A DNA stretch of 64,000 bases, taken from positions 3,658,001 through 3,722,000 of the forward strand of contig NZ_CP080598.1 of NCBI RefSeq assembly GCF_019598945.1, read 5' to 3'. Of the stretch, positions 43,700 through 52,953 are shown in pieces. The position numbers and the translations under genes are program-made. How positions within the stretch are numbered: position 1 is the first letter of the stretch; each line of letters opens with the position of its first letter. The notes beneath the pieces are model-generated. The model searched no databases and was not told where the DNA came from. It was given only the letters and a program-made list of their open reading frames with translations. The stretch comes from Sphaerospermopsis torques-reginae ITEP-024 (GTDB lineage Bacteria > Cyanobacteriota > Cyanobacteriia > Cyanobacteriales > Nostocaceae).

Positions 43700-44701
43700 C
43701 TATCTTCCCCATTGAAAAATGGCTGCACCCCAGGTTAAACCAGCGCCAAAACCGGAGGTAACTATAATATCATTAGGTTTGATTTTTCCTTGCCTTACTG
43801 CTTCATCTAATGCTAGGGGAATGGAAGCGGCGGAGGTGTTCCCATAATGGGCAACGTTACTGATTACTTTATGTTCAGGAATATTTAACCGATCAGCTAC
43901 AGCGTTAATAATACGCTGATTCGCTTGATGTAATATTAACCAATCTATTTGATCTACGCTGAGATGAGCTTCAAATAAAGCTTTATCTATAACTTCTGGC
44001 ACTTTCTGAACTGCAAAACGGTATACTTCTTTACCGTTCATGGTGATGGGGTGATAAGTGCCTGTAGGTACGTGAATATCTGGTGTTACTTGTTTTGTAG
44101 TGCCTTGATAACCCAGGTTGAGATGGGGATTTTGACTACCATCACTCTTCAGGGAAAATCCTAATAGGCGATCGCTCTTATTTGCTTGCAATACTACCGC
44201 CCCAGCACCATCACCAAATAATACACAAGTGCGCCGATCTTGCCAATCTACCCAACGAGAGAGGATATCTCCTCCTATCAACAGTACATTTTGATAAACA
44301 CCTGTTCTAATATATTGGGCTGCTGTCACCAGTCCAAATACAAACCCCGAACAGGCTGCGGTTAAATCAAAGGCGACTGCTTTAACTGCTCCTAATTCAG
44401 CTTGAATGCGACAAGCATTACCAAATAAGTCATCTGGTGTAGATGTTGCCAGCAAAATTAAATCTATATCTTCTGCTTTAATTCCTGCGGCTGCGATCGC
44501 CTGTTTACTGGCATCAGTAGCTAATGTAGTCAATGATTCTGGCGGTAATGCTAACTGCCGTTGACTAATTCCTGTTCTTGTGGTAATCCACTCATCTGAA
44601 GTTTCCACCAGTTGAGTCAAAGTCTGGTTATCCAAGGAAGCTGCTGGTACAGCCGAACCACTTCCTATAATTGCTATGCCTTGATTGAATAAATTCTGCA
44701 C
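43700..44701 (-). CDS. fabH: 3-oxoacyl-ACP synthase III
   Basis: Starts fatty acid chains by condensing acetyl-CoA with malonyl-ACP. Active-site cysteine lies in FDLTAACSGFVFGL, the histidine in DWLILHQANQRI, and the asparagine in HYGNTSAASIP. A GTG at 44701 preceded by GGAGATTTAGGA is the likely start. A TTG ten codons upstream would read into GTCAATT heptamers. Length 333 residues, normal. Middle gene of plsX-fabH-fabD. Confidence 0.96.
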   Translation of the reverse strand: MQNLFNQGIAIIGSGSAVPAASLDNQTLTQLVETSDEWITTRTGISQRQLALPPESLTTLATDASKQAIAAAGIKAEDIDLILLATSTPDDLFGNACRIQAELGAVKAVAFDLTAACSGFVFGLVTAAQYIRTGVYQNVLLIGGDILSRWVDWQDRRTCVLFGDGAGAVVLQANKSDRLLGFSLKSDGSQNPHLNLGYQGTTKQVTPDIHVPTGTYHPITMNGKEVYRFAVQKVPEVIDKALFEAHLSVDQIDWLILHQANQRIINAVADRLNIPEHKVISNVAHYGNTSAASIPLALDEAVRQGKIKPNDIIVTSGFGAGLTWGAAIFQWGR

Positions 44702-44715
44702 TCCTAAATCTCCGC

Positions 44716-44770
44716 AGTTGTCAATTGTCAATTGTCAATTGTCAGTTGTCAAGAAGCAGTCAGCAGTCAG
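44716..44770. repeat. STRR heptamers
   Basis: GTCAATT copies, then CAGTCAG copies, between plsX and fabH. Confidence 0.85.
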
Positions 44771-44834
44771 CAAACCCCATTCATGAATGACTATGACTAA
44801 TGACAAATGACTATGGAATCTATATCAAATCAGG

Positions 44835-45860
44835 CTATTCGCTTTCGCTTTGTAGAAGTTGATATTGTGACTGTAGTCTTTGCAATACCTGATTATCTAC
44901 AGCTTCTTTGGCCATGCGAATAGCACTAAATATAGAAGGCGCTTGAGAACTTCCATGACCGATAAAACAAATTCCATTTACGCCTAATAGCAATGCTCCC
45001 CCATGTTCTGCGTGATCCATGCGTTGTTTAACGCGCTTAAGGTTAGGTTTTAAAATTGCAGTACCAATTTGTCCCCGGATACCTTGAGGTAGTTCTTCCC
45101 GCAGAATTTGTAAAATTACTCCTCCTACTGCTTCGGCAAATTTTAATAACACATTACCAACGAAGCCATCACAGACTATAACATCAAATTCTCCTGATAA
45201 TACATCACGTCCTTCCGCATTACCGCTAAAATTTATTTGGGTATTTTCCCTTAATAATTGATGGGCGCGAAGGGCAGTTTCGTTACCTTTGGTGTCTTCT
45301 TCACCGATATTCAATAATCCTATTTTGGGTTCAGGCATTCCCAAAACATATTGACTATAAATTGAACCCATGACTGCAAACTGCTCTAAAAATTTAGGGC
45401 GACAGTCTACATTTGCACCAACATCCAGTATTAATACTGGCTTACCTGCTTTAATGGTGGGGAATACTGTACCTATGGCTGGGCGATCAATTCCTGGTAA
45501 TCTGCCTAAACGTAGTAAAGCGGATGCCATTGCTGCCCCAGAGTGTCCAGCAGAAAATACTGCATCTGCTTGATTATTTTTCACTAAATCCATCGCTACG
45601 TTGATTGAAGCCTTACGCTTTTTTCTAACTGCGTTTAAAGGCTCTTCATCCATTGCGATCGCTTCCTGTGCAGGAACAATCTCTAATCCCACCATATTGG
45701 TTTTTGGCGGTATGACAGCTTCGATTTGTTGCTGATCACCTACCAACAAGATTTTCACACCCAATTCTTCCTTCGCTCGTAATGCGCCAGCGACGATTTC
45801 AGCGGGTGCGTAATCCCCTCCCATAGCGTCAATTGCGATGCTTACACCAGTCGATCCCAT
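44835..45860 (-). CDS. plsX: Phosphate acyltransferase PlsX
   Basis: Makes acyl-phosphate from acyl-ACP for the PlsX/PlsY route to phospholipids. The 341 residues begin with VSIAIDAMGGDYAPAEIVAG and contain NIGEEDTKGNE and DGFVGNVLLKFAE, PlsX signatures. Full length. First gene of a lipid operon with fabH and fabD, linking acyl-chain start to phospholipid supply. Confidence 0.96.
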   Translation of the reverse strand: MGSTGVSIAIDAMGGDYAPAEIVAGALRAKEELGVKILLVGDQQQIEAVIPPKTNMVGLEIVPAQEAIAMDEEPLNAVRKKRKASINVAMDLVKNNQADAVFSAGHSGAAMASALLRLGRLPGIDRPAIGTVFPTIKAGKPVLILDVGANVDCRPKFLEQFAVMGSIYSQYVLGMPEPKIGLLNIGEEDTKGNETALRAHQLLRENTQINFSGNAEGRDVLSGEFDVIVCDGFVGNVLLKFAEAVGGVILQILREELPQGIRGQIGTAILKPNLKRVKQRMDHAEHGGALLLGVNGICFIGHGSSQAPSIFSAIRMAKEAVDNQVLQRLQSQYQLLQSESE

Positions 45861-46381
45861 TGCTCCTAGCTCAAAGAAACCTTACAAATTTTATCAGATC
45901 GCAACACTTAACAATTAAAAATTCCCAAAAATGGCATGAAAAACTATAGCAGGAGTCAGGAGTTTTTGATTTTGGATTTTGGATTTTGGATTTTGGATTT
46001 TGGATTGTTTTTGTTATCTCCAATCTAAAATCTAAAATCTAAAATTTTTGCCCCAGTCACCAGTCATCACGACAAGACTTTTATGCCTACGGCACGCTAC
46101 GCGTTAGCGAAGCTTTCGCTTTAGCGATACAGCAACCCCTAAATAAATTTTAATTTCAAGGTATTAAAAATCTCTTATTTCTCATCTGCGTTTATTTGCG
46201 TTTATCTGCGTTTAATATTCTGAGCATATAAAAAGGCTCTACCTTGGATTACACCCAAAGCAGAACCTTTAATAATTTACAGCAGATTACAGATCAATCT
46301 GGTACAGATTCTTACTTAAAACCTAGACAGAAAGAGAGTTTTACTCCTGACTCCTGACTCCTGCTGTATCAAACCGAAAAA
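45861..46381. other. Repeat-filled gap between plsX and pepA
   Basis: TTTTGGA and AATCTAA heptamers (about 45966-46045), a palindrome-rich element (46085-46119: GCCTACGGC, CGCTACGCGTTAGCG, GCGAAGCTTTCGC), TGCGTTTAT heptamer-like text (46187-46213) and the pepA terminator. No gene seen. Confidence 0.7.
46230..46272 (-). terminator. Probable pepA terminator
   Basis: On the minus strand AAAGGTTCTGCTTTGG and CCAAGGTAGAGCCTTT form a long imperfect stem followed by TTAT, about 110 bases after the pepA stop. Confidence 0.6.
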
Positions 46382-47854
46382 CTAACTCAAAACCCAACTA
46401 ACCAAAGTTCTCACCCCGAAACCGGTCGCCCCAGCACCGTTGTAACCATTTTCCTTATCAGCCCAAACTGGACCAGCAATATCCAGGTGCGCCCAAGGGG
46501 TATCCTTCACAAACTGCTTTAAAAACAAAGCCGCAGTAATAGAACCACCGTAGCGGGGTCCGGTATTCTTCATGTCCGCAATACCAGATTTTAACCCCTC
46601 AAAATACTTTTCTTCCATTGGCATCCGCCAAATTTTCTCACCTGCTGTTTCTGAGGCGGTTTGCAGTTGGGAAGCTACCCCATCATCAGGTGTAAATAAA
46701 CCGGCGATATCATCACCCAAAGCTACCACACAAGCACCTGTGAGAGTCGCTAAATCAACGATCGCATCTACACCCAACTTATCCGCATAAACCAAAGCAT
46801 CAGCCAAGGTTAAACGCCCTTCTGCGTCGGTGTTGTTGACTTCGATTGTTTTGCCATTGGATGCGGTTAAGATGTCTCCTGGGTGCATTGCCTTACCGCT
46901 AATCATGTTTTCGGTGACGGCTGAGATAAAGTGAACTTCTACATCTGGCTTTAACTGCCCGATAGCTTTAGCAGCACCTAAAGTTGCCGCAGCGCCACCC
47001 ATGTCAATTTTCATGGTTTCAATACCGCTACCAGCGCCTTTAATGTTCAAACCACCAGAGTCAAAAGTTAAACCTTTACCAATAATTGCTAATTTGCGTC
47101 TGGGTGTGGTAGCTGGTTTGTAAGTGAGGTGAATAAATTTAGGTGGTAAGTCAGAAGCTTGGGCTACTCCTAAATATGCCCCCATACCTAATTTTTCACA
47201 ATCTTCTTTTTCCAAAATTTGTAATTCTAAACCGTGTTCTTTAGCTATTGCTTGGGAGGTTTCTGCCATTGTAATCGGTGTCACAGCGTTAGCGGGAGCA
47301 GCTACCAACTGCCTAGCTAAAATTACCCCAGAAACAATTTGTTCTGCACGGGTAATAGCCGCTTCTTGTCCAGCTAAACCCAATAAATCAATAGTTTCGA
47401 TGTTGGGATTTTTATCTTCTGGTTCAGATTTAAAGCGAGTATCTTGGTAAAGTGCCAGTTGTGCGCCTTCTGCGATCGCTTGGGCTGTAGCTGCTGGATC
47501 GTTGTTGTAAACTGGTAAACTCACTGCCAGAGTTTTGGTTTTTTGCTTTTTGGCAGTGCGAGCTATTGTAGCAGCAACACGGCGTAAAGTTTCTAATTTC
47601 AAAGCATCCGGTTTTCCCAAACCTACCAAAATCACCTTCCGCACGGGATGACTAGCACCTACGCGAATAACAACGGTGCTGTTAGCTTTACCTGTAAATT
47701 CTTCTTCGGCAATGATTTCTGAGAAAATTCCGCCGCATTTCTCATTCAGAGTCGCTAAATCGCCTGTTAACTCTACTGCATCTTCAAACAAGCCAACTGC
47801 TAAAGTATCACCACTCCAATCTAATAATGCTGTGTTTGTAGGTTGAATCGTCAT
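46382..47854 (-). CDS. pepA: Leucyl aminopeptidase (cytosol aminopeptidase, M17)
   Basis: Two-metal peptidase removing N-terminal residues; some family members also bind DNA. From the ATG at 47854 ([20 protein letters not shown]) it has 490 residues. The C-terminal catalytic domain shows [28 protein letters not shown] and the family signature NTDAEGRL, with metal-binding D and E residues. An ATG 16 codons upstream is possible but less likely. No signal peptide. Confidence 0.95.
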   Translation of the reverse strand: MTIQPTNTALLDWSGDTLAVGLFEDAVELTGDLATLNEKCGGIFSEIIAEEEFTGKANSTVVIRVGASHPVRKVILVGLGKPDALKLETLRRVAATIARTAKKQKTKTLAVSLPVYNNDPAATAQAIAEGAQLALYQDTRFKSEPEDKNPNIETIDLLGLAGQEAAITRAEQIVSGVILARQLVAAPANAVTPITMAETSQAIAKEHGLELQILEKEDCEKLGMGAYLGVAQASDLPPKFIHLTYKPATTPRRKLAIIGKGLTFDSGGLNIKGAGSGIETMKIDMGGAAATLGAAKAIGQLKPDVEVHFISAVTENMISGKAMHPGDILTASNGKTIEVNNTDAEGRLTLADALVYADKLGVDAIVDLATLTGACVVALGDDIAGLFTPDDGVASQLQTASETAGEKIWRMPMEEKYFEGLKSGIADMKNTGPRYGGSITAALFLKQFVKDTPWAHLDIAGPVWADKENGYNGAGATGFGVRTLVSWVLS

Positions 47855-47920
47855 TTTTGTAATGTTCTGTAAACCTTCCTTACTTGTACCAGTATTGCTC
47901 AAAATTTCCGGGGTGTGGGA

Positions 47921-47956
47921 ACTCCTGTTAAGATAATCCCTATTAGGGATTGAAAC
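47921..47956. repeat. Solitary CRISPR-repeat-like sequence
   Basis: The last 20 bases, ATCCCTATTAGGGATTGAAA followed by C, match the 3' half common to many Nostocales CRISPR repeats, including the small AATCCC/GGGATT palindrome and the GAAAC end. Only one copy is present here, so it is a remnant or a solo repeat, not an array. Confidence 0.5.
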
Positions 47957-47973
47957 TAAGCCATCTTGTCAAA

Positions 47974-47994
47974 GTTCCCCGCTTGGGGATGAAA
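47974..47994. repeat. Second CRISPR-repeat-like motif
   Basis: GTTCCCCGCTTGGGGATGAA resembles repeats of type I-E-like arrays (GTTCCCCGC...GGGGAT). It is 17 bases after the first motif and contains the ATG of the next small gene. A single copy; possibly chance. Confidence 0.35.
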
Positions 47995-48300
47995 AAAACT
48001 ATGTTAAATATCATAAACACTAGGTTGAGCTTTATTGCTAATAACTCTCTTGATGACAATCAAGCTATGAGAGAAATTGCTTATAGCATGGATTTATTAA
48101 TTCCTGGCTTATACTTATGGCTACCAGGAATACAGATTCGCCTTGGTGGTGCTGTTCCTGATGATCAACCTTATAGATATCCAGGTAAGATTCACAGTCA
48201 TGCAGGGATGGCTTTAGTATTACCAGGGTATAAGATTTTTACAACTTATCAGGGTACTTATGACTCATTTGGAGATGAGGTTGAGAAAAGGATAGGTTAG
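47989..48300 (+). CDS. Unrecognised small protein
   Basis: 103 residues from the ATG inside the GTTCCCCGC motif. There is a short hydrophobic stretch (LLIPGLYLWLPGIQIRLGG) and then YRYPGKIHSHAGMALVLPGY and KIFTTYQGTYDSFGDEVEK. I know no family for it. The tail KIFTTYQGTYDSFG resembles KIFIIYQATYLIG encoded by the tandem units that follow, so the region may be a broken longer repeat protein. Convergent with neither neighbour; divergent from pepA. Confidence 0.4.
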   Translation: MKKTMLNIINTRLSFIANNSLDDNQAMREIAYSMDLLIPGLYLWLPGIQIRLGGAVPDDQPYRYPGKIHSHAGMALVLPGYKIFTTYQGTYDSFGDEVEKRIG

Positions 48301-48316
48301 TAACGTAAAAGATTGA

Positions 48317-48530
48317 ATTGGATTAAATCCAATATGAGTTATTGGTTTACAAGTTATGAAAAAAATAGGGTAGTAAGATACAAAATATTCATAATTTATC
48401 AGGCTACCTATTTAATTGGACTATGTCCAATAATTAATTGGACTACGTACAATCTGGTTTATTGCTTTACAAGTTGTGAAAAGCGTAGGGTAGTAAGATA
48501 CAAAATATTCATAATTTACCAGGCTACCCA
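48317..48530 (+). repeat. 120-bp tandem duplication
   Basis: 48317-48410 and 48437-48530 match at an offset of exactly 120 bases, about 85 percent identical by eye. Each holds an ATTGGA..TCCAAT-type palindrome and the block TAGGGTAGTAAGATACAAAA. A decayed third unit overlaps the end of the preceding gene. Confidence 0.8.
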
Positions 48531-48757
48531 TGACCCTAAACAAGCATAAAATCCAGGGACTACCACAGTTCAAATGTCAAACATTAAGCGCAACTCAATT
48601 TGAGAAATTAATGATTGATGCTGGTTACTCAATATCAGGTACTGCGCCAGCCCAAGGTAATAGAATTAAAGTTTGGTGGATTCATGATCAATATCCAAGG
48701 GTAGAATCTATTTATAGTCCTGATCAGAAAATAGTGATTACTGCGTATCATGTATAA
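48530..48757 (+). CDS. Unrecognised small protein
   Basis: 75 residues, QGLPQFKCQTLSATQFEKLM then IKVWWIHDQYPRVESIYSPD and the end KIVITAYHV. The compact C-terminal half with two tryptophans and the VITAYHV end recalls small RNase-fold toxin domains, but I cannot place it in a family. Its start lies at the end of the second tandem unit. Confidence 0.45.
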   Translation: MTLNKHKIQGLPQFKCQTLSATQFEKLMIDAGYSISGTAPAQGNRIKVWWIHDQYPRVESIYSPDQKIVITAYHV

Positions 48758-48828
48758 GATACGCTGCTGAAGGTTTAATTTTACGTCGATTTTACTTTTC
48801 GTTACATATTTCGGTTTTTTCTGTTTAC

Positions 48829-49638
48829 CTACTTAGTAGCATGACTGTATTTTAAAGATTCTACAAATTCATGATCCTTCAAAATCTTATACAAATTCAC
48901 ATCTTCCTCTAATAAACAAGCATGACCACTATCAGGTAAAATTAATTTCTTAGGATTAGGTAAAATCTGATCTAACCGTTCCACTTCACTCACAGAAGGT
49001 AACAAGCGATCGCTCCCCCCAGCAATCAGTAATACTTGTTGTGTCAATTGTTGCAATTTTTCCTGCTCAACTTGAAACTCCCGCAACAATGACAACCGCC
49101 AATTTACCGTTTCTGCGGGTAAAGAACGCATAGTTCTTAACAGTTCATGGCGAATACTACTAGACATCCGTGATAAAGATGCCAAAAATGGTAGTAATCC
49201 TAATGCACCAATATCATAAAACCATGATGGCACAAAGTCAGTTAGTTGAGATAAAGAATTGAGCCAAGGACGTAATTGAAAGGCTGAAGCAGGATTAATT
49301 AAAATAATACGTTTGAATAATTGTGGTGATTGGGTAGCGACTTTCATAGCCAAACAACCCCCAAAGGACTCACCACACAGATAAACTGGGCGATGACAAC
49401 TTCTTTCTAATTCTGCGTGAATTAAGTCTAAAACGTTCTTAGTCAGCACATCCCAGGTAGTGAGGTCTTGTCTGGGGATCGCTAAACAACGGACATCAAA
49501 ACCCAATTCTAAGCCAGTTGTTTGCGATCGCAACATTTGACCAGTTCCATCCATTCCTGGTAAATAGACAAACAGCGGATACTCTGGTTGTACTCTTTTG
49601 GGAGTTAGGAAACAAGGTTTAAGTTCAACGTCTGTCAT
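48829..49638 (-). CDS. Alpha/beta-hydrolase
   Basis: A 269-residue protein with an LFVYLPGMDGTGQ oxyanion region, nucleophile elbow CGESFGGCLA, acid in AGGSDRLLPS and histidine in PDSGHACLLEED: a complete Ser-Asp-His triad. Text and length resemble cyanobacterial hydrolases related to the hydrolase part of plant phytyl-ester synthases. Substrate unknown. No signal peptide. Confidence 0.8.
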   Translation of the reverse strand: MTDVELKPCFLTPKRVQPEYPLFVYLPGMDGTGQMLRSQTTGLELGFDVRCLAIPRQDLTTWDVLTKNVLDLIHAELERSCHRPVYLCGESFGGCLAMKVATQSPQLFKRIILINPASAFQLRPWLNSLSQLTDFVPSWFYDIGALGLLPFLASLSRMSSSIRHELLRTMRSLPAETVNWRLSLLREFQVEQEKLQQLTQQVLLIAGGSDRLLPSVSEVERLDQILPNPKKLILPDSGHACLLEEDVNLYKILKDHEFVESLKYSHATK

Positions 49639-49696
49639 TTTGCCCGTGTGTCTCTATCTATTTGACCTTGTTTAACTGTACCTTTTCACTGCGAAT

Positions 49697-49887
49697 TATG
49701 GGGACTGGGGACTGGTGATTGGTGATTGGTGATTGGTGACTGGTGACTGGTGACTGGTGACTGGGTAATCAATTTTATTTGTCTCTGTTCCCTGTTCCCT
49801 GTTCCCTTCTTTCCCAATTACCAATTACCAATTACCCATTACCCATTACCCATTACCAATTACCAATTACCCATTACCCATTACCAA
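49697..49887. repeat. Large mixed STRR array
   Basis: Successive blocks of GGTGATT, GGTGACT, TTCCCTG, CCAATTA and CCCATTA heptamers. The last block is close to an inverted copy of the first, so long hairpins can form. Confidence 0.95.
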
Positions 49888-50570
49888 AATCAGCTTTTCT
49901 AGATAAAAATCAGTCGAGTCTGAAACTATGATTACAGATTTTAGTGAAGTTTGAATGAATTATATATAAATAAGTGAAATCGCTTAACCGATCCTTCACA
50001 AACTCACTCAACCTAGGTAATTGTTAATTGGTGATTCAATTTTAGATTTTAGATTTTAGATTGTATTTAGATTTTATTTCACTGACTACAATCTCAACAA
50101 TCTCAAATTTCCACACTAAAAACTAAAATTTACTGAACCAGTCAGTCCGCATCCCCAATTAATTATCCTATTAATTACTGTATCTTTTGTGAAAAATATC
50201 GCATTTTTTCTTGATATTATTTTTACATTTCTTTACTATAACTTTCACTATCTATAGCTAACGCCAAGCTGAGTTATCAGGTAGAAATGTATAAATCAGA
50301 GATTTAGCTTTATTTTTTGAGTTTTGGTTTGTTGAATGGATGATCAAAATGGAGGAATGAACAGTTGACAACATGATTAATAACAACTATTTACCGTGAT
50401 TTGAAGAGCAATGAGTAGAAGTTCTAAATATGGCAAAACAATGATTGAGGTGATATATTTGCTAATATTAAGTTATTGTTTGAAAAAATAGTGGCAATAT
50501 TATATAATTACCTGGCTTTACAGCAGCAACTAACCAACAAAACTGTTTAATAATTTGTTTTTTAATTCCT
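49888..50570. other. Long gap before metG
   Basis: AT-rich. TTTTAGA heptamers near 50041-50065. No gene, tRNA or T-box-like element recognised in the metG leader. Confidence 0.6.
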
Positions 50571-52172
50571 ATGAATCTAGAGAATAAAACTTCAAAAACC
50601 TTTGCCCTGACTACACCTCTCTACTATGTAAACGATGTTCCCCATATTGGTAGTGCGTACACTACAATGGCAGCAGATGTAGTAGCCAGATTTCAACGCT
50701 TGTTAGGAAATCAGGTACTGCTGATTACGGGTACAGATGAACATGGGCAAAAAATTCAAAGGTCAGCAGCAAGTTTAGAAAAACCACCACAGGAATTTTG
50801 TGATCAAATTGTACCCAGTTTCATCAACTTGTGGCAGGTGCTGAATATTCAATATGATCGCTTTAGTCGCACTACCGCTTTAAATCACCAGGCAATTGTT
50901 AAAGAATTTTTCCAAAGAGTTTGGGAAAATGGCGACATTTATCAAGGACAACAACAAGGCTGGTACTGTGTATCCTGCGAAGAATTTAAAGAAGAACGTG
51001 ATTTGTTAGACGGTAAACGTTGCCCTATTCATACTACCAAAGAAGTAGAGTGGCGAGACGAGCAAAATTACTTTTTCCGTTTATCCAAGTATCAAACCCA
51101 GCTAGAGGAATTTTACCAGTCTAGGCCAGATTTTATTCAACCTGCCAGTCGCCGTAATGAAGTCCTCAGTTTTGTCAGTCAAGGTTTACAGGATTTTTCC
51201 ATTTCGCGGGTAAATCTTGATTGGGGTTTTCCTGTACCTGTAGATCCTAAACATACCCTTTATGTGTGGTTTGATGCTCTGCTGGGTTATGTAACCGCAT
51301 TATTAGAACCAGATGCAGAACCAACTTTAGCGAATGCTTTAGAAAAATGGTGGCCGATCAATCTGCACTTAATTGGTAAAGATATATTGCGGTTTCATGC
51401 AGTGTACTGGCCAGCAATGCTGATGTCAGCTGGTTTACCTTTGCCTGAGCGAGTATTTGGACATGGATTTTTGACTAAAGATGGTCAAAAAATGGGGAAA
51501 ACTCTGGGTAATACCCTTGATCCTGTAGCTTTAGTTCAAGGTTATGGTAGTGATGCAGTTCGTTATTACTTCCTTAAGGAAATCGAATTTGGCAAGGATG
51601 GAGATTTTAATGAAATTAGGTTCATCAATGTTCTAAATGCAGATTTGGCAAATGATTTAGGTAATTTGTTAAATCGTACTTTGAACATGGTGAAAAAATA
51701 CTGCGCTGGTAAAGTTCCTGCGATCGCTCCAGAAGTTATTCCCGCTGAGAATGCTTTAAAAGCGATTGGTTTGGGGCTAGGGGAACAGGTGAAACAAGCT
51801 TATACAAACTTAGCTTTCAACGAAGCTTGCTACGCTGTTTTGTCATTAGTTCAAGCCAGCAATAAGTTTATAGATGAACAAGCACCTTGGACATTATATA
51901 AACAGGGCAAGCAAGAAGAAGTGGAAGTAGTGCTGTATACGGTTCTCGAATCAGTGAGACTAGCAGCTTATCTCCTCTCCCCAATTATTCCCAACATTAG
52001 CAGCGATATTTATCAACAACTAGGCTGGGGAATCAATTTTAACAATCAAAAAGAAAGTTCAATGGTTGCGCCTTTTACTACCCATGCAACATGGGGCGTA
52101 CTATCAGATAAACAACAGTTGGGTACACCTCAACCAATTTTTAAACGGATAGAACTACCAAAAAACAATTAA
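50571..52172 (+). CDS. metG: Methionyl-tRNA synthetase
   Basis: Charges tRNA-Met. The 533 residues show the class I HIGH motif as PHIGSAYT in PLYYVNDVPHIGSAYTT, a CVSCEEF...CPIH connective-peptide segment with three cysteines and a histidine that could hold zinc, and the KMSKS loop as KMGKTLGN. The anticodon-binding helical domain follows. No C-terminal tRNA-binding extension, as in the short form. Isolated by a long repeat-filled gap upstream. Confidence 0.96.
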   Translation: MNLENKTSKTFALTTPLYYVNDVPHIGSAYTTMAADVVARFQRLLGNQVLLITGTDEHGQKIQRSAASLEKPPQEFCDQIVPSFINLWQVLNIQYDRFSRTTALNHQAIVKEFFQRVWENGDIYQGQQQGWYCVSCEEFKEERDLLDGKRCPIHTTKEVEWRDEQNYFFRLSKYQTQLEEFYQSRPDFIQPASRRNEVLSFVSQGLQDFSISRVNLDWGFPVPVDPKHTLYVWFDALLGYVTALLEPDAEPTLANALEKWWPINLHLIGKDILRFHAVYWPAMLMSAGLPLPERVFGHGFLTKDGQKMGKTLGNTLDPVALVQGYGSDAVRYYFLKEIEFGKDGDFNEIRFINVLNADLANDLGNLLNRTLNMVKKYCAGKVPAIAPEVIPAENALKAIGLGLGEQVKQAYTNLAFNEACYAVLSLVQASNKFIDEQAPWTLYKQGKQEEVEVVLYTVLESVRLAAYLLSPIIPNISSDIYQQLGWGINFNNQKESSMVAPFTTHATWGVLSDKQQLGTPQPIFKRIELPKNN

Positions 52173-52207
52173 CACTTTCCATTTTTGATTGAGTGTAAAA
52201 ACCGAAT

Positions 52208-52236
52208 CGGGGGCCTACTTTGTTTGTTGGCCCCGG
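52208..52236 (+). terminator. GC-rich hairpin after metG
   Basis: CGGGGGCC and GGCCCCGG pair over a 13-base loop, 35 bases after the metG stop. There is no T run, so its role as terminator is uncertain. Confidence 0.45.
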
Positions 52237-52275
52237 AATTTATCATAAGCCAATCTAGCAAGAGTGTAAAAGTTA

Positions 52276-52953
52276 ATGATTTCTATCGGCAATAACATGG
52301 ATAACAACCGAGGTATGACAATGATGTTGAATAATTTGGAAAATGACTCGATTTTTTCGCCGGAACAGGTTTTAGAGAATCGGGGTCGGGTGGCTATATT
52401 TATTGATGGGTCGAATTTATTTTATGCGGCTTTACAGTTAGGAATCGAAATTGATTATACTAAGCTTTTGTGTCGATTAACTGGAGGTTCTAGACTATTG
52501 CGGGCTTTTTTCTATACTGGTGTAGACCGGACAAATGAGAAGCAGCAGGGATTTTTGTTGTGGATGCGTCGCAATGGTTATCGAGTCATTGCTAAGGATT
52601 TAGTGCAGTTACCGGATGGCTCAAAAAAAGCTAACCTAGACGTGGAAATAGCTGTGGATATGATGGCGTTAGTCGATTCCTATGATACCGCAGTTTTAGT
52701 GAGTGGTGATGGCGATTTGGCTTATGCTGTAAATTCTGTCAGCTATCGTGGTGTTAGGGTTGAAGTGGTGAGTTTAAGGTCAATGACCAGTGATAGCTTA
52801 ATTAATGTGAGCGATCGCTATATTGATTTAGAAGCTATCAAGGAAGATATCCAAAAAACACCCCGTCCTGGTTATCCCTATAGACCATTATCTAGTATGG
52901 GGTTCTTGGACGATCCTAGAGATAGTGAAGGACATTTAGAAATTCCAGAATAA
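52276..52953 (+). CDS. NYN-domain protein, LabA/DUF88 family
   Basis: A 225-residue protein with the NYN/PIN-like fold: RVAIFIDGSNLFYAALQLGI (first acidic motif), KANLDVEIAVDMM, and VLVSGDGDLAYAVNSVSYRG. The conserved aspartates fit an RNase. LabA in unicellular cyanobacteria affects circadian output; whether this is its orthologue is not decided. ATGs at 52276, 52297 and 52315 are all possible; the last has GAGG in front. Its stop overlaps the lptC start (TAATG), so the pair is coupled. Confidence 0.85.
   Translation: MISIGNNMDNNRGMTMMLNNLENDSIFSPEQVLENRGRVAIFIDGSNLFYAALQLGIEIDYTKLLCRLTGGSRLLRAFFYTGVDRTNEKQQGFLLWMRRNGYRVIAKDLVQLPDGSKKANLDVEIAVDMMALVDSYDTAVLVSGDGDLAYAVNSVSYRGVRVEVVSLRSMTSDSLINVSDRYIDLEAIKEDIQKTPRPGYPYRPLSSMGFLDDPRDSEGHLEIPE

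Noticed and set aside
47921-47994. A CRISPR array
   Set aside because: Only single copies of two different repeat-like motifs; no spacer-repeat periodicity and no cas genes in the window.
48313-48549. 78-codon frame over the 120-bp tandem units
   Set aside because: Translation of duplicated, palindrome-rich DNA; treated as repeat, not as an independent gene.
49888-50570. tRNA or T-box leader before metG
   Set aside because: No cloverleaf, GTTCRANNC or T-box words found by eye.
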